DNA of 64,000 nt from Nesterenkonia sandarakina. Lineage in GTDB: Bacteria > Actinomycetota > Actinomycetes > Actinomycetales > Micrococcaceae. A program made the position numbers and the translations under genes. The notes under the pieces are model-generated. The model was not told where the DNA came from, did no database searches, and was given only the letters and a program-made list of their open reading frames with translations. The stretch covers positions 62,001 to 126,000 of the forward strand of contig NZ_PVTY01000008.1 of the NCBI RefSeq assembly GCF_003003175.1. Reading direction: 5' to 3'. This document shows positions 25,067 to 34,231 of this stretch, one piece after another (positions within the stretch are counted from its first letter, which is position 1; every line of letters starts with the position of its first letter).

Positions 25067-26593
25067 TCAGCTGCCGAGCACGTGTTCGAGGGCTTCCTGC
25101 AGGGTGTGGTGGCGGAACGCGTAGCCCAGGGACTGGGCCTTCACCGAGGTGACCTGCTGATCCGCGCCGACGATCTCCTTGGCCCCCTGCTCTCCGAGCA
25201 CCAGCTTCGGGCCGAAGGCCGGCACCGGGATCGCCGAGGGCCGACGCATGACCGCAGCCAGGGTCTTCGAGTACTGCTTGGCGGTGACGGGCTCGGGTCC
25301 CACACCGTTGACCGGGCCTTCGGCGTGCGGGTTCAGCGCCAGGTGCACGAAGAGCGAGGCGATGTCGTCGATGCTGATCCAGCTCTGCCACTCCTTGTCT
25401 CCGAGAGGTCCGCCGGCGCCGACGGTGTAGAGCGGGAGCAGCTGGGACAACGCGCCGCCTGCGGGGGTCTGCACGATTCCGGTGCGGACGATCCCGACCC
25501 GGACGCCGGCCTGCTTCGCCGGCTTGGTGCTCTCCTCCCACTGCTTGCAGACCTCGGCGAGGTAGTCGGTGCCTGCCGGTGAGTCCTCGGTGAGGATCGC
25601 GCTGCGCAGCGACCGGTCCTCCGGCGTCGCGCCGTAGTAGCCGATGGCGGAGCTGCTGATCAGCACCCGACCGCGCTTGTCGGACTCCTCCAGGTGGGCC
25701 AGCGTAGTGGCGATCAGCGAGGTGCCCTCCACTCGGGAGTCCAGCACCTTCTTCTTGTGCTCCTCGGTGAACCGGGCGGCCAGCGGGTGTCCGGCCAGGT
25801 GGATCACCGCGTCGACGTCGCGCAGTGATTCGGCGTCCAGCGTTCCGGCCTCTGGGTCCCAGGTGATGTCTCCGGCTTTTGCGCTGGCGGAGTCCCCGCT
25901 GCCGCGGACCATCCGGCGGACCTCGATCCCGGCGCCGCCGAGCAGCGCGCAGACCTGGCGTCCGATCAGCCCGGTGGCGCCGCTGACCGCGACGACCTTG
26001 ATCGGAGCGGCCTCGGGCACGTGGTGGGGGTCCTGGTTCAGCTGGGAGGCCAGCCGGCCGTGGGACTGGTGGAAGGCGAGGTCGTCGCTGCTCTGCCGGC
26101 CGCGGAAGGCGAAGATCCGGTTCAGCTCGGCCTCGAACTGCTTGGCGATCAGCTTCTGCGCGGCGGCGGGGAGCTTGTCCACCAGGGGCAGCTCGTAGGT
26201 GACCTTTTCGCGCAGGACCATCCCGGCGCCGTCGTCCTCGAAGCTGCGGTCATGCCGCCAGGACTTCGCGGGTCCGGAGATCATCTCGTCGGAGAAGCCG
26301 TGGCCCGGCTGGAAGTTCGTGTGCCGCGAGCGCCACTTGGTGTAGCCGCGCACCGGCAGCGAGCTGGCCGATCCGGCCATGTCGGCGAGCGAGGACAGCG
26401 TTGTGCCGAAGAAGCTGGGCATGTTGATCCCGAGCACCGATTCCGACCCGTCCTGCAGACCGTTGCTGGGCTCCTCGATCACCCGGCCGGCGAAGGGCGG
26501 GTGCAGCCGCACCAGCGCCCCGGGGCGGGCGTACCAGTCGAAGACGTCTTCACGGGAAAAGGGCAGGTGGGTCTCGTACTCGAAGATCGGCAT
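25067..26593 (-). CDS. TIGR01777 epimerase fused to SRPBCC domain
   Basis: A 508-residue two-domain protein. Residues 1-165 (FEYETHLPFSREDVFDWYARPGALVRLHPP) form an SRPBCC/polyketide-cyclase-like ligand-binding domain. Residues 198-505 are an SDR epimerase of the YfcH/TIGR01777 type with VVAVSGATGLIGRQVCALL as nucleotide-binding motif, SSSAIGYYG in place of the usual catalytic block, and GPVNGVGPEPVTAKQY. This fusion is known in Actinobacteria. Substrate unknown. Confidence 0.88.
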   Translation of the reverse strand: MPIFEYETHLPFSREDVFDWYARPGALVRLHPPFAGRVIEEPSNGLQDGSESVLGINMPSFFGTTLSSLADMAGSASSLPVRGYTKWRSRHTNFQPGHGFSDEMISGPAKSWRHDRSFEDDGAGMVLREKVTYELPLVDKLPAAAQKLIAKQFEAELNRIFAFRGRQSSDDLAFHQSHGRLASQLNQDPHHVPEAAPIKVVAVSGATGLIGRQVCALLGGAGIEVRRMVRGSGDSASAKAGDITWDPEAGTLDAESLRDVDAVIHLAGHPLAARFTEEHKKKVLDSRVEGTSLIATTLAHLEESDKRGRVLISSSAIGYYGATPEDRSLRSAILTEDSPAGTDYLAEVCKQWEESTKPAKQAGVRVGIVRTGIVQTPAGGALSQLLPLYTVGAGGPLGDKEWQSWISIDDIASLFVHLALNPHAEGPVNGVGPEPVTAKQYSKTLAAVMRRPSAIPVPAFGPKLVLGEQGAKEIVGADQQVTSVKAQSLGYAFRHHTLQEALEHVLGS

Positions 26594-26688
26594 AGTGCCT
26601 CCTGATAGACCTGACGCGGCAGCTTAGCCGGAACGCTACCAGGCCTCACTGCCCGGTGTCTGGGAGTTTCTCCCGGCGTCCGCGGTGC

Positions 26689-26694
26689 TAATCT
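26689..26694 (+). promoter_or_regulatory. -10 box for the HNH gene
   Basis: TAATCT ends 6 bases before the ATG at 26701, giving a leaderless transcript. Confidence 0.55.
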
Positions 26695-26700
26695 CGGGCC

Positions 26701-27093
26701 ATGCCGGTGAAGAACACTCGTCGCGCCCGCGCGGCCCGACGGCGGACCAGACGCGTCGCCGCCTCGGGAAGCGACCTGACGAACGACCAGTGGTTCCGCA
26801 TCCTCGAGGCCTGGGCCTGCTGCGCGTATTGCGGTGCCGAGGGGGCTCCGCTGCAGAAGGACTGCGTCTCCCCGATCTCGCGCGGCGGCCGCTACACGAT
26901 CGAGAACGTCGTCCCGGCCTGCGCCTCCTGCAATGCGAGCAAATCCAATGACGAGGTCACCTCCTGGATGCGACGACGGCGGATGGACGAGCCTGCGTTC
27001 CTGCGCCGGTGGGTCGAGATCACCCGGGCGCTGCGCGCGGAGGATGCCGCCGCGGACGACGTGGCCGCGGGCGACGACCCGGCGTTGGGCTGA
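26701..27093 (+). CDS. Small HNH endonuclease-domain protein
   Basis: A 130-residue protein. After a very basic N-terminus (RRARAARRRTRR) comes an HNH-type zinc-binding core: CAYCG (about 41-45), the segment VSPISRGGRYTIENVVPACASCNASKSN with Cys-x2-Cys and the catalytic Asn, but Ser occupies the place where the first His (usually DHxxP) is expected. A stand-alone nuclease of unknown target; loss of the first His may reduce or abolish cleavage. Confidence 0.75.
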   Translation: MPVKNTRRARAARRRTRRVAASGSDLTNDQWFRILEAWACCAYCGAEGAPLQKDCVSPISRGGRYTIENVVPACASCNASKSNDEVTSWMRRRRMDEPAFLRRWVEITRALRAEDAAADDVAAGDDPALG

Positions 27094-27153
27094 TCACCTC
27101 TCGTGCTCGGAGCCCTGTCATGGGGCGCTGGCACTCGTGTCCCAGCCCTGTGA

Positions 27154-27159
27154 CAGAGT
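27154..27159 (+). promoter_or_regulatory. -10-like box for recQ
   Basis: CAGAGT ends 6 bases before the GTG at 27166. Weaker match than the others but the same spacing. Confidence 0.35.
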
Positions 27160-27165
27160 GGTCAC

Positions 27166-29367
27166 GTGAGCATCCCCAGCACGAACATCGCCAGCCCTGA
27201 CTCCTCCGCCGCCGAGCGCGATCCGGCCTTCTACACCGAGGCCCGCGAGCGCCTGGCCGCGCTGGCCGGAGCCGAGGTGGACTTCCGCGAGGGCCAGTTC
27301 GAGGCGATCTCCGCGCTGGTGCAGGATCGACGCCGGGTGCTGGTGGTGCAGAAGACCGGCTGGGGCAAGTCTGCGGTCTACTTCCTCGCCGCCCACCTGC
27401 TGCGCAGCCGCGGACGCGGGGTCAGCCTGATCGTGTCCCCGCTGATCGCGCTGATGCGTGACCAGATCGCCGCCGCCACCCGGGCCGGGGTGCGCGCGCA
27501 GGCGGTGAGCTCCGCGAACGCCCACGAATGGGACTCCATCATGGAGTCCCTGCGCAACGATGAGCTCGACGTGCTGCTGATCTCCCCCGAACGCCTGGCC
27601 AACCCGCGCTTCCGCGACGAGGTGCTCCCCGGCCTGCTGCAGCGCATGGGCATGCTGGTGGTCGATGAGGCCCACTGCATCTCCGACTGGGGCCATGACT
27701 TCCGGCCCGACTACCGCCGCATCGGCGAGATCGTGCGCAACCTCCCCGCCGAGGTCCCGGTGCTCGCCACCACCGCGACCGCGAACTCCCGGGTGGTCGA
27801 CGACATCGCCGCCCAGCTGACCCCCGCGGGGGAATCCGCCGGACGATCCCCCGAGGGGTCCGCCGAAGCCCAGCAGCCGGAGAAGGAAGTCATGGTGCTG
27901 CGCGGCACGCTCAGCCGCGAATCCCTGCGCCTGGGCGTCCTCTCGCTGCCCGACTCTGAGCAGCGCATCGCCTGGCTGACCCAGCATCTGCAGGACCTCA
28001 CCGGCAGCGGGATCGTCTACGCGCTGACCATCTCCCAGGCCACCGATCTTGCCGCGCACCTGAACGCCCACGGCTATAAGGTCGCCGCCTACACCGGTCA
28101 GACCGACCCGGACGAGCGCCAGCAGCTCGAGCAGGCGCTCAAGGACAACACCGTGAAGGCGCTGATCGCGACCAGCGCGCTGGGCATGGGCTTCGACAAG
28201 CCCGACCTCGGATTCGTGGTGCACCTCGGCGCGCCTTCCTCCCCGGTCTCCTACTACCAGCAGATCGGCCGTGCCGGCCGTGCCGTGGACAGCGCCGACG
28301 TCCTGCTGATGCCCGGCAAGGAGGACGTCCGGATCTGGGAGTACTTCGCCCAGGCCTCCATGCCCACCCAGGAACGCGCCGACGCCGTGCTCGGCGCCCT
28401 CTCCCCCGAGACCACGCTCTCGGTGGCCAAGCTCGAGGCCATGGTGGAGATCCGCCGCTCCCCGCTGGAGCTGCTGCTCAAGGTCCTGGAGGTCGACGGC
28501 AGCGTCCGCCGGGTCTCCGGAGGATGGCTCTCCACCGGACGCCCCTGGACCTACGACGCCGAGCGCTACGACACCATCCTGGCGATGCGCCGGGCCGAGC
28601 AGCAGCTCATGATCGACTACGAGCGGCTCCCCGCCGGGGTCTGCCGGATGGTCTTCCTGGCCCACGCCCTCGACGACGACGAAGCCCAGCCCTGCGGCCG
28701 CTGTGACACCTGCGCAGAGACCTGGTTCCCGCACGACGTCTCTCAGTCGGCGCTGGCCGAGGCCAAGGACAGCCTCGACCGGGTCGGTCTGGAGATCGCC
28801 CCGCGCAAGCAGTGGCCCACCGGGCTCAACGCTCTGGGCATCGATCTCAAGGGCAAGCTTCCGGCCGAGGCGCAGTCCCAGCCCGGCCGCGCCCTCGCTC
28901 GGCTGAGCGATCTGGGCTGGGGCACCCCGGTCCGCGAGGCGCTCCAGGGGCAGGACGCCGAGGTCACCGAGCAGCTGGTGCGCGGAGCGATCCGGGTGCT
29001 CAGCGGATGGGGATGGGCTCGGCGACCCGACGTCGTCGTCTCGATGCCCTCACGGAAGCACCCGGTGCTGGTGGACTCCATCGCCCGGGCGCTGGCCGAG
29101 GTCGGACGGCTGCCCTACGCCGGGTCCCTGGAATGGGTCGACGGCGGCCCCACCAGCACCCCTGACACCAACAGCGCCTTCCGGCTGGCCGGGCTGCTGG
29201 GGAAGTTCGCGGTGCCCCGCGAGCTTGCCGAGCAGATCAACGGCGCCTCGGTGCTGCTGGTCGATGACGAGGTGGTCTCACGCTGGACGCTCACCGTGGC
29301 GGCACGCGAGCTGCGCTCCGCGGGGGCGGCGGAGGTGCTGCCCTTCGCGCTGGGCATGCGCGGCTGA
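27166..29367 (+). CDS. recQ: RecQ-family DNA helicase with C-terminal phosphoribosyltransferase-like domain
   Basis: A 733-residue superfamily 2 helicase that unwinds DNA 3' to 5' in repair. Helicase motifs: Walker A TGWGKS (64-69), DEAHCISDWGHDFRPDYRRIG, LATTATAN, ATSALGMGFDKPDLGFVVHLG and QQIGRAGR. The zinc-binding region (CGRCDTC) lies near 505-512. The C-terminus carries ASVLLVDDEVVSRWTLTVAARELRSAGA, a PRPP-type motif of the phosphoribosyltransferase fold seen in long actinobacterial RecQ proteins. The GTG at 27166 has a -10-like box 6 bases upstream. Confidence 0.9.
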   Translation: MSIPSTNIASPDSSAAERDPAFYTEARERLAALAGAEVDFREGQFEAISALVQDRRRVLVVQKTGWGKSAVYFLAAHLLRSRGRGVSLIVSPLIALMRDQIAAATRAGVRAQAVSSANAHEWDSIMESLRNDELDVLLISPERLANPRFRDEVLPGLLQRMGMLVVDEAHCISDWGHDFRPDYRRIGEIVRNLPAEVPVLATTATANSRVVDDIAAQLTPAGESAGRSPEGSAEAQQPEKEVMVLRGTLSRESLRLGVLSLPDSEQRIAWLTQHLQDLTGSGIVYALTISQATDLAAHLNAHGYKVAAYTGQTDPDERQQLEQALKDNTVKALIATSALGMGFDKPDLGFVVHLGAPSSPVSYYQQIGRAGRAVDSADVLLMPGKEDVRIWEYFAQASMPTQERADAVLGALSPETTLSVAKLEAMVEIRRSPLELLLKVLEVDGSVRRVSGGWLSTGRPWTYDAERYDTILAMRRAEQQLMIDYERLPAGVCRMVFLAHALDDDEAQPCGRCDTCAETWFPHDVSQSALAEAKDSLDRVGLEIAPRKQWPTGLNALGIDLKGKLPAEAQSQPGRALARLSDLGWGTPVREALQGQDAEVTEQLVRGAIRVLSGWGWARRPDVVVSMPSRKHPVLVDSIARALAEVGRLPYAGSLEWVDGGPTSTPDTNSAFRLAGLLGKFAVPRELAEQINGASVLLVDDEVVSRWTLTVAARELRSAGAAEVLPFALGMRG

Positions 29368-29561
29368 GTCAGCGCTGAGCTTGGCGCTGAGACTGGCTCT
29401 GGATCAGGCGCTGCGCCTGAGGATGACTCTGCCGGCAGGGGTGCCGCGGAGGGTGTGCACGGGCGTGAATGCTGGATACTCCCAGCTCCACCGACCAGGA
29501 TGAGAACCATTGCCGGGACGGCGCTCCCGGCCACCGGCAGCACCCCTTGGAAGGACCACCT

Positions 29562-31307
29562 GTGAACTCGCAGAGCCCGCACACTGCCCATGAGCCCTCC
29601 AAGACCCACCGCTCGGTCTGGCTGGACACCTACTCCCCGGAGTCCATCCCCACCGATTCCTTCACCGAGGGCGCGCACTATGACACGGTCGTCGCCGGAG
29701 CCGGACTGACCGGGCTGACCACCGCGGTGCTGCTCGCCCGGGCGGGGCACAAGGTCGCGGTGCTGGAGGCCCGCGCGGTCGGCGTCGTCGCCACCGGCAA
29801 CACCACCGCGAAGCTCTCGCTGCTCCAAGGCACCACCCTCTCCAGCGTCCGCAAGCACCACTCCGAAGAGGTGCTGCAGGCCTACGTGGACGGCAACCAC
29901 GAGGGCGCCTCCTGGCTTCTCCGCTATATGGACGAACACAAGGTGCCGTATCAGCAGCGCACCGCTTACACCTACGCCACCACAGAGTCCGGGCTCTCCT
30001 CCGTGCAGCAGGAGTTCGAGGCCTGCCAGACAGCGGGTCTGCCGGTGACCTGGACCGACCAGACCGATCTGCCGTTCGAGGTTCTCGGAGCCGTGTCCCT
30101 GGCCAAGCAGACCCAGTTCCACCCGATGGAGGTCCTGGCCGCGCTGGCCGCCGAGCTGCGCCACCGCGGCGGGGAACTCATCGAGGGAGTACGGGTCACC
30201 GGAGCGACCACTCACGGCTCCCCCGGACCCGACGATGCCGCCGCTGCTGACCCAGGCGCCGCTGCTTCTGGCGGCGCCACCGCCGCTGGCGCCACGGCAG
30301 CCGGCTCCGCCGGCTCCGCCGGTTCCGCCGGTTCCGCCCCGGCATCCGCGTCCTCGACGTCGCCTCGGGCTTCTGCGGAGGACGACACCGAGGGCTCCCC
30401 GCTGGACCCCGCGGTGGATGAGGCTCCGCTGACCATCGCCACCTCCCAGGGCCCTGTGACCGCGGCGCGGCTGATGCTCGCCACCGGGGTCCCGGTGCTC
30501 GACCGCGGCGGCTACTTCGCCAAGCTCAAGCCCAACCGCTCCTACGCGATGACCTACCGGGTGCGCGGTGCTCCGGGCAGCATCCCGCACGGCATGTACC
30601 TCAGCGCCGACACCCCCGGCCGGACCCTGCGCACCGTCCCGGTCAACGGCGAGGAGCTGCTGCTGATCGGCGGCAATGACCACGTCGTCGGTCGGTCCCC
30701 CTCGGAGCGCGCCGCCGTGGAGGACCTCGAAGCCTGGGCGCAGGAGCATTTCCCGGGCGCCAGGCGCACCCACGTGTGGTCTGCCCAGGACTACCGGACC
30801 GCCCAGTACCTCCCGTTCTTCGGCACGCTGCCCCGCGGCGGCGGGCGGATCTACCTGGCCACCGGGTACAACAAATGGGGCATGAGCAACGCGGTGGCCT
30901 CCGCGCTGGCAGTCGCCGCGCAGATCCTCGGCGGGCACATGGCCTGGGCCGAGACGCTGAGCAAGCGGATGGTCACCCCGGCGGACGTGGTCACCGGGAT
31001 CAAGGACAACCTCGAGGTGGGCGGCACTATGCTGGCCGGCTGGGTCGGCGCCGAGCTGCGCGCGCTGCCCGAGGAGACTCCTGCCGAGGGTGAGGGCGCT
31101 GTGGGCCGCGATCACGGCAGGCCCGTAGGGGTCTCCACCGTGGAGGGTCAGACCTGCAAGGTCTCCGCGATCTGCCCTCACCTGGGCGGGGTGCTGAAGT
31201 GGAACGATGCGGCGCTGTCCTGGGACTGCCCGCTGCACGGCTCACGCTTCGCCGCCGATGGGGAGCTGCTGGAAGGGCCGGCGGTCACGAACCTGTCGCG
31301 ACTGTGA
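29562..31307 (+). CDS. FAD-dependent oxidoreductase with C-terminal Rieske domain
   Basis: A 581-residue enzyme. The N-terminal DAO-type FAD domain has TVVAGAGLTGLTTAVLLARAG; residues about 480-575 form a Rieske [2Fe-2S] domain with CPHLGGVLKWN and CPLHGSRF. This fusion is usually a glycine/D-amino-acid-oxidase-like protein of unknown substrate. The GTG at 29562 is chosen because AAGGA lies 7 bases upstream. Odd feature: residues about 205-275 are an Ala/Gly/Ser-rich, GSA-repeating insert in the substrate domain. It converges with rbsK and their ends overlap by 23 bases. Confidence 0.85.
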   Translation: MNSQSPHTAHEPSKTHRSVWLDTYSPESIPTDSFTEGAHYDTVVAGAGLTGLTTAVLLARAGHKVAVLEARAVGVVATGNTTAKLSLLQGTTLSSVRKHHSEEVLQAYVDGNHEGASWLLRYMDEHKVPYQQRTAYTYATTESGLSSVQQEFEACQTAGLPVTWTDQTDLPFEVLGAVSLAKQTQFHPMEVLAALAAELRHRGGELIEGVRVTGATTHGSPGPDDAAAADPGAAASGGATAAGATAAGSAGSAGSAGSAPASASSTSPRASAEDDTEGSPLDPAVDEAPLTIATSQGPVTAARLMLATGVPVLDRGGYFAKLKPNRSYAMTYRVRGAPGSIPHGMYLSADTPGRTLRTVPVNGEELLLIGGNDHVVGRSPSERAAVEDLEAWAQEHFPGARRTHVWSAQDYRTAQYLPFFGTLPRGGGRIYLATGYNKWGMSNAVASALAVAAQILGGHMAWAETLSKRMVTPADVVTGIKDNLEVGGTMLAGWVGAELRALPEETPAEGEGAVGRDHGRPVGVSTVEGQTCKVSAICPHLGGVLKWNDAALSWDCPLHGSRFAADGELLEGPAVTNLSRL

Positions 31308-32238
31308 CCCCCGCCGGACCGCCGAGCCGGAAGTCCCGCGGGTAGGAGGCCTGGGCGCCCACCCTGGTGGTCGCCGAGGCGGCGAACCGGGAGGCGATCG
31401 CTGCCGCGGTCTCCAGGCTGTCCCCGCGGGTCAGGCGTCCGAGCAGCGCACCCGCGAAGGCATCGCCGGCGCCGCTGGTGTCCACCGCGTCCACCTCTAC
31501 GCTGGGGACGCGGGCCGGGTCCCGGCCTGCTTCATGGATACTTGCCCCCTGCGCTCCGAGCGTGACGATCAGGGTCTCGAGGCCCAGCGCCGCGGCGAAG
31601 TCTCCGGGCGGCGGCTTCCCCGGTCGTGAGCCCTGGGCGGCACTGTCGGAGTCCACGCCGGCGTGGGTGGCGTGGCTGAGCAGCTGGGCGGCCTCACCTT
31701 CGTTGGCGATCACCAGGTCCACGTCGCGCAGGTCCAGCGGCTGCCCGGTCAGCGGTGAGGCGTTCAGCGCGACCTTGACCCCTGCTGCGCGCGCCCGCGC
31801 CGAACTCTCCAGGACCGTGTCCAGCGGGACCTCGAGGCTGAACAGGATCCAGTCCGCCCGCTCGAGCAGCTCCTGCGGGCAGTCATGGGCTGTCAGCTCC
31901 GCGTTGGCGCCAGGGACCACCACGATGGTGTTCTCCCCGTCGGCGCGCACGGTGATGAACGCCATCCCCTGCGCGCCGCGGCCCGGGGTGACCGCGTCGA
32001 TGTGGACCCCGGCGTCACGTAACGAGGAGACGGCGTCAGCTCCCGCGGCGTCGGGTCCGCAGCGGGCGATCAGGTGCGCCTCGGCACCGACCAGCGCGGC
32101 GGCCACGGCCTGGTTCGCACTCTTGCCGCCGGTGGCGGTCTCCGACGCGGTGGCCAGCAGCGTCTCCCCGGGCTGCGGGAACTCAGGCAGCTGCGCGGTG
32201 ATGTCGCGGTTCACCGATCCCATGATCAGCAGCGTCAT
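31285..32238 (-). CDS. rbsK: Ribokinase (PfkB family)
   Basis: A 317-residue sugar kinase. The N-terminal signature GGKSANQAVAAALVGA (about 37-52) and the C-terminal DTSGAGDAFAGALLGRL with catalytic Asp (about 265) are those of ribokinases, which phosphorylate D-ribose at O5. About 20 residues near 190-215 (HAGVDSDSAAQGSRPGK) look like a loop insertion. No ribose transporter is adjacent. Its 3' end overlaps the convergent Rieske gene. Confidence 0.88.
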   Translation of the reverse strand: MTLLIMGSVNRDITAQLPEFPQPGETLLATASETATGGKSANQAVAAALVGAEAHLIARCGPDAAGADAVSSLRDAGVHIDAVTPGRGAQGMAFITVRADGENTIVVVPGANAELTAHDCPQELLERADWILFSLEVPLDTVLESSARARAAGVKVALNASPLTGQPLDLRDVDLVIANEGEAAQLLSHATHAGVDSDSAAQGSRPGKPPPGDFAAALGLETLIVTLGAQGASIHEAGRDPARVPSVEVDAVDTSGAGDAFAGALLGRLTRGDSLETAAAIASRFAASATTRVGAQASYPRDFRLGGPAGVTVATGS

Positions 32239-32294
32239 GCCTGTCCTCTCATGTCTGCGGCGTCAGGTGCGCGCTGTCAGGTACGCGGCCCGGT

Positions 32295-32576
32295 TCAGGA
32301 GAGCGAAAGGAAGAGCTTCTCGAGCTCTTCCACGGTCAGCCCGTCCTCGGTCTCGGCGGCTGCTTCGGGGTCGGTGATGCAGAACTGCATCGCCGAGGAG
32401 ACCACGCTGAATCCGGCGCGGTCCAGGGCGGTGGACACGGCCGCGAGCTGGGTGACCACATCGCGGCAGCTTCCGCCGTTCTCCACGGCGTTGATCACCG
32501 AGTCCAGCTGCCCGCGAGCCCGCTTGAGGCGGTTCACGATCTTGCGCTGTGTCTCCGGATCGGCTTCTCTCATCAA
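32295..32576 (-). CDS. cstR: CstR-type persulfide-sensing repressor (CsoR/FrmR family)
   Basis: A 93-residue all-helical repressor: VNRLKRARGQLDSVINAVENGGSCRDVVTQLAAVSTAL is the CsoR/FrmR family core. Only two Cys are present, C37 and C66, and the His that completes the Cu site in CsoR is missing (Ser/Ala instead). That pattern matches CstR, where the two Cys form a di- or trisulfide with persulfide and release DNA. It is the last gene of the sulfur operon at 32295-35623 and probably binds the two palindromes at 35655-35702. Confidence 0.85.
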   Translation of the reverse strand: MMREADPETQRKIVNRLKRARGQLDSVINAVENGGSCRDVVTQLAAVSTALDRAGFSVVSSAMQFCITDPEAAAETEDGLTVEELEKLFLSLS

Positions 32577-32606
32577 TCTCTCCCTGCTGCTCGCACTGAT
32601 TCGTCT

Positions 32607-33449
32607 CTATGATGCCAGCTGCTCACGGCGCCGGCGGTACATCAGGGTGCCGAGCAGCGCGAGGATCACCACGGCGGCTCCGACACCGTAGGCCAGGGGC
32701 AGCTCCTGGAGGAACACCACGACGCCCATGGCCAGCACCAGATACCCGAAGGCCTTCTTCAGCGCCTTCTCGGGCACATGCTTGCCGAACGCGGTGCCGA
32801 GCAGCGCGCCGATCACCGTGATCGCGGTGATGATCAGCACCGGACCCCAGTCGATGCTCACTTCCGTCAGGTACCCGGCGAGCCCGGTGAAGGACTTCAT
32901 CGAGATAATCAGCAGCGAGGTGCCCACCGCGGCGGGCATCGAGAGCCCGCCCAGCAGCACCAGCGCCGGGACCACCAGGAATCCGCCGCCGGCGCCGACC
33001 ATGCCGGTGACCAGTCCCACCACCAGTCCTTCGATGAGGATCTTGGCCAGCGGGAGCTTCTTCCGAGGCGCGCCGGAGGCTTTCACCCGGCGGTCCAGGA
33101 TCATGGCCAGTGCAGTGGCGACCATCATGATGCCGAAGGCCACCATCAGCACCACGCTGGGCAGTCGACTCCCCAACAGCCCGCCGCCGAAGGCTCCGAC
33201 CATCGCGGCGGCGCCGAAGATGAACCCGGTGCGCCACTGCACGTTGCCGCGCCCGGCGTGGGCGACCACGCTGACCGCGGAGGTCACCCCGATGATGAAC
33301 ATCGAGGCAGCGATCGCCTCCTTCGGCGGCATCCCGGCCACGTAGGTCAGCAGCGGGACCGCCAGGATCGTGCCCCCGCCACCGAGCAGCCCCAGCGAGA
33401 TGCCGATCCCGACGGCGAGGATCATCGCCAGGATCAGGCCGCCGCTCAC
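32607..33449 (-). CDS. TauE/SafE-type sulfur-anion exporter
   Basis: A 280-residue membrane protein with about eight helices and the two family repeats GGGGTILAVPLLTYVAGMPPKEAIAASMF and GAGGGFLVVPALVLLGGLSMPAAVGTS. TauE/SafE proteins move sulfite, thiosulfate or related anions across the membrane. The ATG at 33449 overlaps the rhodanese stop by four bases (ATGA), so it is translated with it. Within the cst-type operon it probably exports the sulfite or thiosulfate made by the dioxygenase/rhodanese enzymes. Confidence 0.88.
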   Translation of the reverse strand: MSGGLILAMILAVGIGISLGLLGGGGTILAVPLLTYVAGMPPKEAIAASMFIIGVTSAVSVVAHAGRGNVQWRTGFIFGAAAMVGAFGGGLLGSRLPSVVLMVAFGIMMVATALAMILDRRVKASGAPRKKLPLAKILIEGLVVGLVTGMVGAGGGFLVVPALVLLGGLSMPAAVGTSLLIISMKSFTGLAGYLTEVSIDWGPVLIITAITVIGALLGTAFGKHVPEKALKKAFGYLVLAMGVVVFLQELPLAYGVGAAVVILALLGTLMYRRRREQLAS

Positions 33450-34174
33450 CCCCGCGACGCCGGGGTCTGGGAGGCCTGAGCCTGGGCTGACTGAGCCTGG
33501 GCTGCCTGAGTCTGGGCTGCTTGGATCGCGGTGGAGCGCGGGATCTCGGCCAGCAGCTTCTCCACGGTCGGGTCAGCCTCGACCTTGTTCCACGGCATCT
33601 TGTTCAGCGCCGCGGCCATCGCGCAGGAATCGGTCAGCGCCGAGAAGGTCAGCCCGGCACCGATCGCACCGGCCAGGTAGCCGACCTTCGGGGAGATGAG
33701 CTTGCCGCCGAGGAACCCGGTGAGCACCAGGGAGCCGGCGACCATCCTGACCTGACGGTCCATGGCCCAGCGCTGCTGACCCCGCTGGGTGTGCTGGCTG
33801 TGCTGGGCCTCCAGGGCGACGACGCCGCCGTCGAGCACCCGCGCGGTGTCCACTCCTGCAGCGCGCAGGTGCTGCAGGGCCTGGTTGGCGCGGTTGCCGG
33901 TCTGGCAGATCAGCACGATCTCACCGGTGAGCTGATCGGCCAGGGTCTCGGTGTTCTTCTGCAGCAGATCCAGTGGGACGTTGTGGGACCCGGGGACCCG
34001 CAGCGACTCGTGCTCCGCGGGGGTGCGCACGTCGAGCAGCAGCGGTGCGCTCGCCGAGCTGAGCTTCTCGGCGAGTTCGGTGGGGCTCATCGGAGACGCG
34101 GCCGCCGTCGTCGGGGTGCTGATGTTCGGGCTGCTGTACTGACGGGTGCTGGTGCTGGTGGTGGGGTGTGCCAT
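33446..34174 (-). CDS. Rhodanese with C-terminal DUF2892 membrane domain
   Basis: A 242-residue protein. Residues 28-128 form a rhodanese domain with the active-site Cys in VLICQTGNRANQAL (about 90) and LLLDVRTPAEHE at its start. Residues 138-190 hold one or two membrane segments typical of DUF2892 (VRMVAGSLVLTGFLGGKL). The C-terminal tail (about 215-242) is Gln/Ala-rich and encoded by three 15-bp tandem repeats. Likely a sulfurtransferase that passes sulfane sulfur to partners at the membrane. Second gene of the operon. Confidence 0.85.
   Translation of the reverse strand: MAHPTTSTSTRQYSSPNISTPTTAAASPMSPTELAEKLSSASAPLLLDVRTPAEHESLRVPGSHNVPLDLLQKNTETLADQLTGEIVLICQTGNRANQALQHLRAAGVDTARVLDGGVVALEAQHSQHTQRGQQRWAMDRQVRMVAGSLVLTGFLGGKLISPKVGYLAGAIGAGLTFSALTDSCAMAAALNKMPWNKVEADPTVEKLLAEIPRSTAIQAAQTQAAQAQSAQAQASQTPASRG
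33477..33521 (-). repeat. Three 15-bp tandem repeats in rhodanese tail
   Basis: Three successive 15-bp units of the form TGAGCCTGGGCTGNC (plus strand) encode a five-residue Gln/Ala/Ser repeat at the C-terminus of the rhodanese. Confidence 0.75.
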
Positions 34175-34231
34175 AGGGCTGGTGGTGCCTCTCGAGAAGT
34201 AGGTGGTTCGTGTCTGACCAGAACAATCGGA

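Noticed and set aside
27118-28734. 538-codon minus-strand frame opposite recQ
   Set aside because: Mirror of the helicase gene.
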